A stretch of 64,000 bases of DNA from a virus. The DNA lies in the IMG/VR virus record IMGVR_UViG_3300042879_006196, positions 124,001-188,000 of that record. One strand, 5' to 3'. Positions 33,900-44,291 of this stretch are shown here, piece by piece; the first letter of the stretch is position 1, and each line of letters opens with the position of its first letter. The notes under the pieces are model-generated. The model was not told where the DNA came from. It did no database searches and saw nothing but the letters and a program-made list of their open reading frames with translations. A program made the position numbers and the translations under genes.

Positions 33900-36475
33900 G
33901 GTACACTGTCTATGGTAATGGTATCATATATAGTCCAATTAATTATTGATGTATTTGCTACAAAGTTTACTCCAAGCGTTAAATCAGGCTCAATAAAAAC
34001 ATCTACTACTTGATCAAAAAGATCATCTACGTTACCGAGCAAAATAGTTGCACCTCTTTCTGTGCCTTGTGGTACTGAACCAGATAAAGTGGTTTGATAT
34101 CCAGTGGTTGAATTTTCAGCTAAAACATAAACTGTCATTGAATTTTGAATCGGAGAAGTAGATGAGTATGTTTGCCCTAATACTGTTAAATTATTCCCTG
34201 CATCGTTAAAATTCATACTACTTAGGTCCAAATATGGGACAAAAATCTGAACTCTAGCTGGATAAGCTGATTTATCATTTGTAAGGTAAACCCCTCTTGA
34301 TGAAGTTACGGTTCCTGTGCTACCCTGATCTAAAAATCCAAGTTTTGCTATTTGAGATTGTGTGATAGATGTATTGAATGACGTAAAATCATTTGTTGTA
34401 GCAAAATATGTTGTAAATCCTTGGGTATCGATAAATTTTAATTTTTGACTTGCTGAAAGGCTGTAAGGGGTGTTCATTGAAAAAACTGCCCAATAATTTG
34501 TGTTAGATTGCAATCCAACAAAATTAGTATTATCCACTGGTAAATTCATTATGTAAGCTGAAGATATTGAGGCAATTGGCATTGATTGTAAAGGATAAAT
34601 CTCTGGTTCTATTGGATTGTAATTTGTGCCACTATAAATTCCACAACTTAACTGTGACACAATCGGAAATAACTGGGCTCCAGCACCTCCAGAGCTTGTT
34701 TGTGCATCAAATATTGTGATAGTAGGCGTCTCTGTGTATCCACTACCGAAAGATGTAACTAATGCCGAACTAATGCCACCCCCAGCTGATGTAGATAATG
34801 ATATCGCGGCTCCATATCCATTTCCTGAAATAATTGCATATGGAGAAATATAATTGGATCCAGCATTAACGATTAAACAGCTTTGAATTCCTGTTAAAGC
34901 CGAATTATCTGATATAAAAGCATTAAAGGCTAAACCACCAATTGCTCCTGAAATTGCATCTGCATCTTTAATTTTGAAAGCAAATTTAGAAGATGAAATT
35001 CCAAAAGAAGAATTAAGTGAAGGCAGAATAGTGTCATTTAAAGTGTAACCGCTCAATTGAAATGGGTCTGTTAATCTCTGTTGCTGGAAACCATTTTGCT
35101 CTTTGATATTTTTGTAAACATGAAAGAAAATTAAATTAGATATTGTCGGAGAAGTGTAACTTAAATAATTATTTACTTTTTTATCAAAATAAAAATTTGA
35201 AGCAGAATTAACTTTAGGTGCATACTCTCCATCTGAAGTGACCGCTGATAAACCATAAGCATGCGTACCATTATAAATTGTTGAGTTTCCTGTAAAGTCC
35301 ACTAAGTTTAACACTGATGTACTTCCAGGGAACGTACCTAAACTTTGTCCTACTAAGGCATTGCCTCCAAAAATATCTCCTCTAAAAATCGCAAATGTTC
35401 TAGTCAAATCAACATTTTTGTAATAATAATAAAAATCTTTAAACCTAGAATCAAAATCGGTTTTTTGCAAGCCATTGAATCCTAATCCATATTGAAATAA
35501 GACAGTGGGCTTAAAAGGCTGATTTCTCCAATATTGATCAAACCCCACTGAGTTAGAAGAAATATTTGTTGTGTATGTAATAAAACTGTTTACTAGATTT
35601 GATTCGATTGTGTATTTTTGTAAAGTGTTATATACCTTAACAGAATTATTGACAGAATTTAAGAATGCATTGTATGCTTGCTGATTAGGGAAAAAACTTG
35701 CTGGATTACTGTATTCAGGATAAGATTCATATAAAGCAATTACTCCAAGTGGGCAACTATATGTAAGAGAGGAAGTGCCAGTAATATTTACTGTGGCTGA
35801 AGCTAAAATAATTCCTGAAGATGGAACTTCTATGTCAGGTGGCGTTCCATTAGCGGCAAACGTAGTAATATACTTAATTACTGGTTGAAAAATCAAATTA
35901 GCATTGAATCCAGTGGAAGCATAAGCGCTCACGTCTTGATTCAACACAATTGTGTTTGTATTTGAATTTATTGAAGCTACACCAAAAAGATAATTATTAA
36001 TATTTATTGTTTTGAAATTATTCAAATATCCTACACTTGGAAGTTGATCTACTGTAATGATATTTGATGAAATTGCAGTGATTGTGCAAGAAAAAATTGT
36101 AGATGCTAAATTAAAATCATTATAATCTAAATAAAATTTGAAAAGTTTAGTACCTTGATAATCCACATCATTTTTCACTGGAATAGATTGTGAAGGAACA
36201 ACAATTTTATTTCTTTGATAAAAAACTATTCCTTGGCTAAACTGAAATTCAATTTGCTCAATATTATTTACAAAATCCATATTTGCAAATGAATCTGCAT
36301 CTTCAAACACACCAAATACTGGTTTGCCATAAGTTAATATAGATGCAATCTGAGACACGTTAAATAAAGCTGAATTAGGACTAGTGGTACTGCCTAATAC
36401 ATTCTTTTTGAGATCATAAGAAATCCCAACAGATTGTGAAAGATTAACTAAAAAAGAATCGTTTATATTTGCCAC
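33896..36475 (-). CDS. large beta-rich tail/baseplate protein
   Basis: The 859-residue product is dominated by Ser/Asn/Thr-rich beta segments. Near residues 540-600 it has two short repeats of the type 'GSNYISPYAIISGNGYGA' and 'GSGYTETPTITIFDA' (core G-S-x-Y-x-x-P-x-I-x-I), which recur in tail and fibre proteins of large phages. The start is GTG at 36475 in a 34-base spacer with a possible TAAAAA box. Possible baseplate wedge or fibre; unproven. Confidence 0.75.
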   Translation of the reverse strand: MANINDSFLVNLSQSVGISYDLKKNVLGSTTSPNSALFNVSQIASILTYGKPVFGVFEDADSFANMDFVNNIEQIEFQFSQGIVFYQRNKIVVPSQSIPVKNDVDYQGTKLFKFYLDYNDFNLASTIFSCTITAISSNIITVDQLPSVGYLNNFKTININNYLFGVASINSNTNTIVLNQDVSAYASTGFNANLIFQPVIKYITTFAANGTPPDIEVPSSGIILASATVNITGTSSLTYSCPLGVIALYESYPEYSNPASFFPNQQAYNAFLNSVNNSVKVYNTLQKYTIESNLVNSFITYTTNISSNSVGFDQYWRNQPFKPTVLFQYGLGFNGLQKTDFDSRFKDFYYYYKNVDLTRTFAIFRGDIFGGNALVGQSLGTFPGSTSVLNLVDFTGNSTIYNGTHAYGLSAVTSDGEYAPKVNSASNFYFDKKVNNYLSYTSPTISNLIFFHVYKNIKEQNGFQQQRLTDPFQLSGYTLNDTILPSLNSSFGISSSKFAFKIKDADAISGAIGGLAFNAFISDNSALTGIQSCLIVNAGSNYISPYAIISGNGYGAAISLSTSAGGGISSALVTSFGSGYTETPTITIFDAQTSSGGAGAQLFPIVSQLSCGIYSGTNYNPIEPEIYPLQSMPIASISSAYIMNLPVDNTNFVGLQSNTNYWAVFSMNTPYSLSASQKLKFIDTQGFTTYFATTNDFTSFNTSITQSQIAKLGFLDQGSTGTVTSSRGVYLTNDKSAYPARVQIFVPYLDLSSMNFNDAGNNLTVLGQTYSSTSPIQNSMTVYVLAENSTTGYQTTLSGSVPQGTERGATILLGNVDDLFDQVVDVFIEPDLTLGVNFVANTSIINWTIYDTITIDSVP

Positions 36476-36509
36476 TTATGATATTTTTATGAATTCGTAG
36501 CGTCTATGC

Positions 36510-37343
36510 CTAGCTTACACCAAAATAGTCATTTAAAAATTCTTGAACAAAAAAAGGAACTTCTGATTTATTCAAACTATACCAACTAATAAAATTTGGA
36601 TTCCAACTTAATAAGTTTGCCCAATTATAAACATTCATATAAGTGCTATTAAATAAATTGTTATAAATAGTATAATCTACTTGAGTGTTAAATTTAATAA
36701 ATGCATCATTTGCGTTCAAAGAATAAAATTGACCATATCCATTGTTATATCTGAAACTTTTTAAGCTTATTGAATACAATGAAGTGGGTAATGATTGCCA
36801 ACTAGTATTAATTCCTGAAATTGTGACATCTTCCAAGCGAGTCAAAACTAAAATAGATAAATTTGGATCATTAATTAAATCAGATTCAAAATCTCTTATT
36901 ATGTTGGCATCTAAATCTTCATTTGAATCATAGGGTACTCCATAAGTTTTAAAGTTAGAAGCAATACCTACGATTGAAGCCCCATTTTGCTGAATAGATA
37001 TTTTCAAAGGAAGTGTTTTGTTTACATAATTAATTGTACTTAAACCAGATGCTGGTAAGTCTTGAAGAGAAATCAAATTTTGTACTTGTATAGTTGTGTC
37101 ATTATTTAAGTCTGGCAAAACTTGATACACAGAATTATATGTAAACACACCTGGTTGAATCTTAATGTTGTTTAAATCGAATGGCTGGTAAAGCTCAAAT
37201 CCATAATTGAGAGAAAAAGATGTTGAAAATCCATAATTTCGCAAAGTGTTTATATTTGCATTTTCAATTTCTAATGACTTTTTATATTTATAAAAAAGCT
37301 CACACATAGATCCTAATAAATTTGTTATAATCGAAGTTGTCAT
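36510..37343 (-). CDS. tail-operon protein
   Basis: The 277-residue product begins with a hydrophobic-charged helix (IITNLLGSMCELFYKYKKSLEIEN) and ends with an aromatic-rich part (SWYSLNKSEVPFFVQEFLNDYFG). It overlaps the giant upstream gene by four bases (ATGA). No family is recognised; structural role inferred from the operon. Confidence 0.72.
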   Translation of the reverse strand: MTTSIITNLLGSMCELFYKYKKSLEIENANINTLRNYGFSTSFSLNYGFELYQPFDLNNIKIQPGVFTYNSVYQVLPDLNNDTTIQVQNLISLQDLPASGLSTINYVNKTLPLKISIQQNGASIVGIASNFKTYGVPYDSNEDLDANIIRDFESDLINDPNLSILVLTRLEDVTISGINTSWQSLPTSLYSISLKSFRYNNGYGQFYSLNANDAFIKFNTQVDYTIYNNLFNSTYMNVYNWANLLSWNPNFISWYSLNKSEVPFFVQEFLNDYFGVS

Positions 37344-40300
37344 GATGATCTAATAACGAAAGAGTCTCCTGGTGGATATCCACTATTCACTGATTCTGCA
37401 TCTTCTAGTGTTTTAGAAACATTAAAAAATACAATATTGTCGATTGGTGCGCCAGAATTTAAACTCACAGGATTTGGAGTAATTCCAGATGATATTGAAT
37501 TATAGTTAATTAATGTGTTTCCTGCTCCTACATTCCAATTCACTTGAATCATGGAAGTAGATAAAGAGAAATAATATACCTTAAAATACACAGGCAAAGA
37601 TCTTTCAGAAACACTTAAACTTGAAGATGAAACAATGATGCCTGTTGAAATTGTGCTAAATGTATCAATCAAAGGTTGAGAATTATTGTTGATGTATAGC
37701 TGGACACCAGCAGATGTACCTATAGTGATTGAAACTGGAACGGTTGATGCCAAGTTCCCAGATGGTTGAAAAGTACCTTCAAATATCCCCGATTTTACTC
37801 CAGTAGAAATTCCTATTATTGTGTTAGCAGAACCCTGTAAATAATTTATTGAATCCACATAGGATTGCTGAATAACATTGAAGATTGAAAAGTTTTTATA
37901 ATTAGAAGTGGTTCTATCCATCCAAGTCACTTTCCATTTTGGATAAGCATTTAAGGTAATTGTTTCTTGATTATAAATTCCATTTGAATTATATCCAATA
38001 TTAACATAAATATCATGAGAATATCCCAAATACTGATAAACAGGTAAACTCGTACCAATTACACTTGTATTATTCAAAAATGCTCTTGGATAAATTGATA
38101 ATGGTTGATTTACAAGATCTGATTTATATGACCAGTAACCATCTACCACATTTACAGGATCTGACTCTCTCAATCTATTTGGTTTTGCCAAACCAAATTG
38201 TGATTTATCTGTGTAATTGAAAGCTCCATAAATATCTGGACTTACTTGATTAAAAAGTTTATTGAACACAAAATTGAAATTAACAGAAGTGTTAGACAGC
38301 CCAATCTGGCTCAAAGTAGACATGCCCAAAAGCACACCATCATATTGTGAAAGAGATCTACTCGCAAATGCTTGATTAATAAATAAAGGATTTGCTGATA
38401 TTAAACTTGCTGAGTTAATAATTGTTCCAGAATATAGTGTACTATTGAAAGTAAATGCCACTCCAGTAAAAGTGCTTGAAAGAGATGCAACATTAACCAA
38501 ATTACTAAAAATTATTCCTGTTTCAGAATTATAAGTGGTAGATATTTTTAAAGACAAATTATTGGCGCCTTCATATTCACTATTTTTTCTTAAGTTAATA
38601 TTGGCTCCAATCGTATCACTAATTAATAAATCAGAGCCAAAAATATTTGATAAATTTATTGGAGCTTTGGCAATATCTAAATCATAACCATTTGTGGAAA
38701 TTCCACCAGCTATAATAAAGTAATTTGGGTCATTGTAAATATCTGATGACAGTATAGAATAATCAGAAGTTGAAATCCCAGTAAATGATCCTTTTATGCT
38801 TAAAAAACAATTAGTCAAATTTTGTTTTATCGAAACATAGTATACTGATTGTGAGAGTGACACTAAAGTATTAGCAAAATTAAAATATATTGGAATGTTT
38901 AGATCTGAATAACTATTTCTACTAATTTCAGTTATAGATATTCTATCTGAACTTGCCACTTCAGTTTTTATATTATCCTCTAGCGCATAAATTTTAAATT
39001 GTATATCTCCACTTGGATTTTTGCCATTCAATTCAATTAATTTACAGCTTATTGTAACAAAACTAATTTGTTTGTTGCCGAAAGAATATGGCACAGTAAT
39101 TGAATTGAATATTTCATCTTCATATAAAAGATAAGTTTGCGAACCAGCTGTATAGTTTAGATTGGACAAGTTTGTGTTAGGTGTAGAAAAATTATTAATG
39201 TTTTCTAAATCACCTGGCTGTAAATTCAAAGGGGCTATTAAGAATGAATCAATGGTAGGGGCATTATTTATTTTTATATCAATGTCAGCAAAAGAAGTGT
39301 AACCTAAGCCAACTAATGCTCTAGGGTTGAATTTAAAACCAGCATTGTAGCCTATAGCTGGAGGTTTAGTTTGTGTGAAACTTGTTATAATTTTGCTTGT
39401 ATTTACGGTTGCTGAAAACTCAGAAACATTATCCATAACCAAAGTTATAGAAGCGCTAGATGTTCCAATGCCTGTAGAAGTAAACCCAACATTCAGAAAA
39501 GTACTAAAACCGAAGTAAAAATTACTTCCTGGATTTAGAATTTTTATTGAGCTTGGATCTAAAATACCACTTGATAAAATACTAAATTCAATTTGAGCAG
39601 GTTGTTCGTCTGATTTTTGATTATCTGGAGGTAAAAACCATGCAGTGTATCCTCCAGGTATTTGTGAGCTTCCAAAAGAATTTACAGTAACAGATTTCAA
39701 TCTACAATTGTAACCTACAGGAATATTTGAGATTGTGTATGGGGGTGAACCAACAAAAGCTGTAGCAATGCCACTTAAAATATTTGCCGTCAGATTAGTA
39801 AACCCTGTATCATCAATTTGAGCTGGCTCTAAGAATTTTTCATCAAATCCTTCGTTCCAATATTTAGGTTGATTGACAACATAATTAGCAGCACATATTG
39901 AAATACTCGTGAGCGCATTGAAGTTGTTTGAAAACTTATCTAAATTAATAGTGTAAAAAGAATTTCCAGCATCAAGATAATCTTGTATGGCTTCGTTGAT
40001 GTCATCAGAATTAGTTATGCCCTGACTTCTTAAATAATCTATAAACTCTTCGTAGGTATATTTTGTAGAATCTTTAGGTGAAAAAGATTTAGTAAGTATT
40101 GGGACAACAGATCCATCTTTTAAATTTGGAATAAGACCAGAGTATCCATACAATCTGAATTCATTTATGCTTGAAACACTATAGTCGCTGTAATCCGTAG
40201 AATCTGGATTTGCTAAATAATAATATCCAATAGTATCTTGGTTGTTAAAAATCCTGTTGTTGTAATCACTTTCAGAGATCAGATATTTAGATGCCATCAA

Positions 40301-42064
40301 ATATAAAATTTTATTTAAATAATTTTGATTGTTGTATCCGAATTTCAAATTTAATGTGTAATCCAGTGCTAATCCTTGCCCTTGACTGTAAGGATCAATT
40401 CCATTGCAAACTAAGCTAATTGGTTTATAGATTTCGAAAGCAGTGTCGGAGGGTAAATTATAATCGTTATATAAGGTTAATCTACCCTGATCAAAAATCA
40501 AAAACTCTTTACTTGAGACTATATGCACCGCTTCATAAATGGATTTTTCTTCATATTCAGAAAAATTCAATGGTGGAGTGTCAGTGGTTCCATAAGGTTG
40601 TGTGAAATTTTTCAAGGTGTTCCTTGAAATTATTAAATTTTCGCCAGCAAAGTATTCATCGACATTATTGAAATTTACTCCAAAAAACAAATCAGCTATA
40701 AAATTATCTAAAGTGTTTAGATATAATGATTTCAATTCATTTAATGCTAAAGAATAATTCTTTGCTGCTGGTAAATATTCAGCAAAAGCTATCCACAAAT
40801 TTTCATCTGGAATTACTTTAACAAAAGCTGAAGGCACAATTTGTGTATTGTAAACAATGCTGTAATCATTTTGTAAATTTATTTTTTTAGGATTTTTTTC
40901 AAAAATAAAAATATTAGCTGGAACATTTCTGTTATATAATTTTTCTAAACTTTTAATATTTAAAGAACTAGCAAAATTTGATTCAAAAAGATTTTTCAAA
41001 TCATAGCTTGCATTTGCTGAAGTATTTTGTTTTGTACCCGATGTAATAAAATCTCCATAAAAATACACATAATTTTGATTTGAACTTAATATATTATTGA
41101 AGTTAACATTTTCATAAGCAAAATATCTTGTTGGCTGGCTTTGTTCTGAAAATACTCCATCAATTAGAGTTTCATTTATTCTGTCTGGAGCCCATAAATA
41201 TGGATCACTTTCAACAAAACACTGTGTTGTGAACCCGATAGAATATGGGGTAGTATTTGACCAAAAATTCTTTCTGCCTGAAATTGAAGTGATATTTGTT
41301 TGAATTGAAGATGTTGTTAAAATACCTAATTTATTTATGAAATTTTGAGTACCAACATATTTAATTGATGAGTTGGTGTTTGAATTTGTGGAAATAAAAC
41401 TTGAATCATTATTTCCCCAATAAAAAGTTAGATTGTAATTAGATATTGAAGAATTAATATAGTTTAGTTTTATGAGTAAATTTGTTTGTGGCTGAGCATA
41501 AGACCATGCATAATCAAATCTTATCAAATTAGAATTTACATACCCACTAGAAATATTAAAATTATCATTGCCATATACTGCAAAGTCTATTGGAGCATCA
41601 AAGAGATGAGAATTAAATTGATTTCCAGATAAATCAAAACTTGAATAAGGAATGGATATTACAGAAGTTTTATTTATACCCACTGCACTAAATGAGTAAA
41701 TTTCTCCAGACAAAAAAGTACTGCTAAAGCCAAAATTGTAATTTAAGATTGTGGTTGAAATATGTGTACATAAATTAAATGAAGGATAATTTTCAGTGTT
41801 TGTTAATCCTATTTTGACATTTTGCAGGCTTTGAAGCAAATAGTCTGTTTGGTTAGATTGTATCTCTGATTGATACGGTGCAAGAATAGAAGCCAAATCA
41901 TAATTTTCTGTTACCGTGGATCCTATTATTTCCGAAGCTGATTCAAAAAAATGAGCACTTACACCAATATTTTTATTCATGTCACCAATTGTTTCATCCA
42001 ACACTTGATAAGTGATTGCATTAGAGTGAACAATATTTGTGAAGAATTTTTGTATCGTTGTCAT
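37340..42064 (-). CDS. giant beta-rich tail protein with a PA14-like C-terminal domain
   Basis: The 1574-residue product is the largest in the window. It is Asn/Ser/Tyr/Ile-rich and mostly beta. Near residues 1430-1530 the pattern GIFEGTFQPSG, GVQLYINNN, PLIDTF, and PVYFKVYYFSLS...IQVNW resembles a PA14-type carbohydrate-binding beta-barrel (liquid-facing binding loops, 'W.G.....DDG..L.ID.....'). It also holds G-S-x-F-x-F-G-type strands near residues 840-870. Likely a long tail, fibre or host-recognition protein; it carries no recognisable tape-measure coiled coil. Confidence 0.72.
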   Translation of the reverse strand: MTTIQKFFTNIVHSNAITYQVLDETIGDMNKNIGVSAHFFESASEIIGSTVTENYDLASILAPYQSEIQSNQTDYLLQSLQNVKIGLTNTENYPSFNLCTHISTTILNYNFGFSSTFLSGEIYSFSAVGINKTSVISIPYSSFDLSGNQFNSHLFDAPIDFAVYGNDNFNISSGYVNSNLIRFDYAWSYAQPQTNLLIKLNYINSSISNYNLTFYWGNNDSSFISTNSNTNSSIKYVGTQNFINKLGILTTSSIQTNITSISGRKNFWSNTTPYSIGFTTQCFVESDPYLWAPDRINETLIDGVFSEQSQPTRYFAYENVNFNNILSSNQNYVYFYGDFITSGTKQNTSANASYDLKNLFESNFASSLNIKSLEKLYNRNVPANIFIFEKNPKKINLQNDYSIVYNTQIVPSAFVKVIPDENLWIAFAEYLPAAKNYSLALNELKSLYLNTLDNFIADLFFGVNFNNVDEYFAGENLIISRNTLKNFTQPYGTTDTPPLNFSEYEEKSIYEAVHIVSSKEFLIFDQGRLTLYNDYNLPSDTAFEIYKPISLVCNGIDPYSQGQGLALDYTLNLKFGYNNQNYLNKILYLMASKYLISESDYNNRIFNNQDTIGYYYLANPDSTDYSDYSVSSINEFRLYGYSGLIPNLKDGSVVPILTKSFSPKDSTKYTYEEFIDYLRSQGITNSDDINEAIQDYLDAGNSFYTINLDKFSNNFNALTSISICAANYVVNQPKYWNEGFDEKFLEPAQIDDTGFTNLTANILSGIATAFVGSPPYTISNIPVGYNCRLKSVTVNSFGSSQIPGGYTAWFLPPDNQKSDEQPAQIEFSILSSGILDPSSIKILNPGSNFYFGFSTFLNVGFTSTGIGTSSASITLVMDNVSEFSATVNTSKIITSFTQTKPPAIGYNAGFKFNPRALVGLGYTSFADIDIKINNAPTIDSFLIAPLNLQPGDLENINNFSTPNTNLSNLNYTAGSQTYLLYEDEIFNSITVPYSFGNKQISFVTISCKLIELNGKNPSGDIQFKIYALEDNIKTEVASSDRISITEISRNSYSDLNIPIYFNFANTLVSLSQSVYYVSIKQNLTNCFLSIKGSFTGISTSDYSILSSDIYNDPNYFIIAGGISTNGYDLDIAKAPINLSNIFGSDLLISDTIGANINLRKNSEYEGANNLSLKISTTYNSETGIIFSNLVNVASLSSTFTGVAFTFNSTLYSGTIINSASLISANPLFINQAFASRSLSQYDGVLLGMSTLSQIGLSNTSVNFNFVFNKLFNQVSPDIYGAFNYTDKSQFGLAKPNRLRESDPVNVVDGYWSYKSDLVNQPLSIYPRAFLNNTSVIGTSLPVYQYLGYSHDIYVNIGYNSNGIYNQETITLNAYPKWKVTWMDRTTSNYKNFSIFNVIQQSYVDSINYLQGSANTIIGISTGVKSGIFEGTFQPSGNLASTVPVSITIGTSAGVQLYINNNSQPLIDTFSTISTGIIVSSSSLSVSERSLPVYFKVYYFSLSTSMIQVNWNVGAGNTLINYNSISSGITPNPVSLNSGAPIDNIVFFNVSKTLEDAESVNSGYPPGDSFVIRSS

Positions 42065-43095
42065 TACACTGCATTTACGTTAACATTATTTGGTCCAAAT
42101 TGATCTACACTTATAATTTCCTTCGCCTTCAAGGTAAATTCTGCAGAATGAAGAAAAGCCGCGCTCATTCCATCGTTTGATGGTTTTATGTCGCCCACTT
42201 GTATATCTTGTAAAAATCTCATCAAATCTGCCTTATTGGTTGAAATAGAATTTAAGTTGGTATTCCATTTTGAATTAGATGTAATTGTTGATGGCTTGAT
42301 GCCAGACTCCCAATCAGAAATGAATGCTTGCACTGCTTGATATGCCACGCCTGCCCAATCATAGTAAGGTGGACTTCCTGAGGCGTGTGTTTCTAGCCAA
42401 AAATTGTTTATGTTTGTGATAATGTTATTAACATAACTATTTAAAACTGTTGTCGCAGCACCTACATGTCCAGAGCCTCCAGAAATAGTTAATGTACCTG
42501 AAGAATATGGATTAGAAAAAGTGGTGGCTGAAATGCCAATGCCTGAAGACAATATTTCCGCAACATTAACATTGCCTGATATTCCTTTAGAAAGTCTTAT
42601 GTAGGCGTTTGGATTACTAAAACCTGATCCTGACACGCTGAAGATAAATCCTGTAGTTAAACCTGCTGGTAAGCTTGCGCTTGTGATACCAACATTTGTT
42701 ATTACACCTGTGTCAATGTAGTGAATTGGGCTCAAAGGTAGTTTTCCGCAAAATGGACATAAATCACAAACCCACATACTTCTGTGATTTTTCAAAATAT
42801 TATGGGCTACTCTGGCAGCTTCTAAAACCACTCTTTCAGAAGTTTCTTTATCATCATTTGAAGAATAAATTGTAACCCCGATTGTATATTCTATTTCTCT
42901 TAAACCAAAGCCAATATCTTTTAAATTACTTGAAGTGTTTCTTAGCACAACACCTAGAGGGGAAGGTAAAATTTGCCTGTCTCCAAAAAACCATTGCTCA
43001 ATTACTCGATCATAAATTTCTGGATATCCTTGGGAATTTTTAGGAAAATCAGTGTACAAAATTGCCTTTATTGTATCATAGATTTTTTCTACCAT
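42064..43095 (-). CDS. neck/tail-completion-type protein with zinc-ribbon insertion
   Basis: The 343-residue product begins like a tail terminator/completion protein (IYDTIKAILYTDFP, LREIEYTIGVTIYSSND, VVLEAARVAHNILKNH). A CDLCPFCGK plus HYID segment near residue 120 looks like a zinc site, and a Gly/Ser-rich beta domain (SGSGFSNPNAYIRLS, SGTLTISGGSG) follows. It sits between the connector and the giant tail protein. Tail terminator role is inferred from position. Confidence 0.72.
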   Translation of the reverse strand: MVEKIYDTIKAILYTDFPKNSQGYPEIYDRVIEQWFFGDRQILPSPLGVVLRNTSSNLKDIGFGLREIEYTIGVTIYSSNDDKETSERVVLEAARVAHNILKNHRSMWVCDLCPFCGKLPLSPIHYIDTGVITNVGITSASLPAGLTTGFIFSVSGSGFSNPNAYIRLSKGISGNVNVAEILSSGIGISATTFSNPYSSGTLTISGGSGHVGAATTVLNSYVNNIITNINNFWLETHASGSPPYYDWAGVAYQAVQAFISDWESGIKPSTITSNSKWNTNLNSISTNKADLMRFLQDIQVGDIKPSNDGMSAAFLHSAEFTLKAKEIISVDQFGPNNVNVNAV

Positions 43096-43098
43096 TTA

Positions 43099-43590
43099 TT
43101 ATGAACCACCCTTGCTTCTGCCACCCTCTGCAGGATTTCTAGGTACTCCTTGAAGAGGTGATCTAACAAATCTACTCCCCCTTGTATTTCTGTTACCATA
43201 AATCCTTAATTCACCATTTTGCAACTTGTAAAGTTGCTCGTATGCCCATTTCACACGATCTTTTATTGCATCAGACATTTGCCTATCAGCGCCTTGTAAT
43301 TTTTGTTCAAAAATTCTAGATGCAGCTAAAATGGCGACAATTTCCAAAATTGGCTTAGGATAATTTATTTCACCATCAAAATTTACTTTTTTCAAAGGAA
43401 CATCGTATTGAGTAGCCAAAGAGCCATCAACTTCATCAGAAGCTTGTTCAATAAAATAATCTAAATCAATATTAAATACAGATTCTGGGGTTGGATTCCT
43501 ATAGCTAGGCGATGGATTGTCTCCTTCAACGACAATGTTAGGTGGTAAGTATTTCTTTACGTCTTCTTTTGAACAATATAATCTAGCCAT
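43099..43590 (-). CDS. head-tail connector (DUF1320-like)
   Basis: The 163-residue product opens LYCSKEDVKKYLPPN and continues FIEQASDEVDGSLATQYDVPL, the pattern of DUF1320/Mu gp36-like head-tail connector proteins. The middle helix AILAASRIFEQKLQG also fits. The C-terminal Arg/Gly tail (RNTRGSRFVRSPLQGVPRN) is basic. Such proteins form the neck between portal and tail. It overlaps the upstream PHP-like gene by eight bases. Confidence 0.85.
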   Translation of the reverse strand: MARLYCSKEDVKKYLPPNIVVEGDNPSPSYRNPTPESVFNIDLDYFIEQASDEVDGSLATQYDVPLKKVNFDGEINYPKPILEIVAILAASRIFEQKLQGADRQMSDAIKDRVKWAYEQLYKLQNGELRIYGNRNTRGSRFVRSPLQGVPRNPAEGGRSKGGS

Positions 43591-44257
43591 TTGGTTGCCC
43601 CTCTATTTTTTCTAAGTATTTTGGCACATAATCAGCGCCCTCATCTTCTCCAATTAAACCAAAACTATTTAAAGTTTTTCTGGATATTTCTGTATACACT
43701 GGGATATCTTCTAACTCAGATCCCGATCTTGCTGCTGATGAAATTACTCTTGGATAATCAATATCTAAATCTTTGAACGCTTTAGAATGAGCATTGTATA
43801 TTTCAACAAAATCTGGTTCATAAGGTGTGCTTTGCCAATTTGATATTTCTCTGGCTAAGCTTTTTGATAAATCATACAATAAAACTTTACCTTGTTGTTT
43901 CTTGCATAATTGAATAGCTTGTTGTATTGGTAAGCCTGGTTTGATATTTTGTGTAATATTGTAAAATACAGCTTTGACACCATCAGAGCTCAAGTAATCT
44001 TGTCCTGGAATTACTTTAAGATCAATTCCAGATTGTTCAGCTTGCTTTTTTGCTATGTATCCAGGTTGCACTCCAAATCTGGACACAATTCCAATTACAT
44101 CTAACCCCTTGACTATTGCCGAAGACAAAATAGATTTAATTTTTGATTCGATCTCTGATTGGTTTTGCGCTTCCAGCTCTTCACCAAGATAGACACGAAG
44201 ATCCATCCTCAAATTGTGTTTTCTTAAAGCTGTTTTTAAAAATACGGAATACCACAC
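43583..44257 (-). CDS. PHP-domain-like protein, catalytic histidines apparently lost
   Basis: The 224-residue product recalls the PHP phosphoesterase fold: a first strand DLRVYLGEE in the place of the usual D-L-H-x-H, then GLDVIGIVSRFGVQPGY, VIPGQDYLSSDGVKAVFYN, DFVEIYNAHSK and PRVISSAARSGSELE. The HxH is replaced by RVY, so metal-dependent catalysis is doubtful. Start GTG at 44257 directly behind the 9-mer AGATTGTGT, or ATG at 44206. Placing a PHP-like protein between a zinc-ribbon protein and the connector is unusual. Confidence 0.68.
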   Translation of the reverse strand: MWYSVFLKTALRKHNLRMDLRVYLGEELEAQNQSEIESKIKSILSSAIVKGLDVIGIVSRFGVQPGYIAKKQAEQSGIDLKVIPGQDYLSSDGVKAVFYNITQNIKPGLPIQQAIQLCKKQQGKVLLYDLSKSLAREISNWQSTPYEPDFVEIYNAHSKAFKDLDIDYPRVISSAARSGSELEDIPVYTEISRKTLNSFGLIGEDEGADYVPKYLEKIEGQPNG

Positions 44258-44291
44258 ACAATCTATTTAAAGAAAAATGACCTATTAGCCT

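Noticed and set aside
37340-42064. Tape-measure protein
   Set aside because: The largest tail protein is beta-rich with a PA14-like end and lacks the long helical pattern of tape measures.
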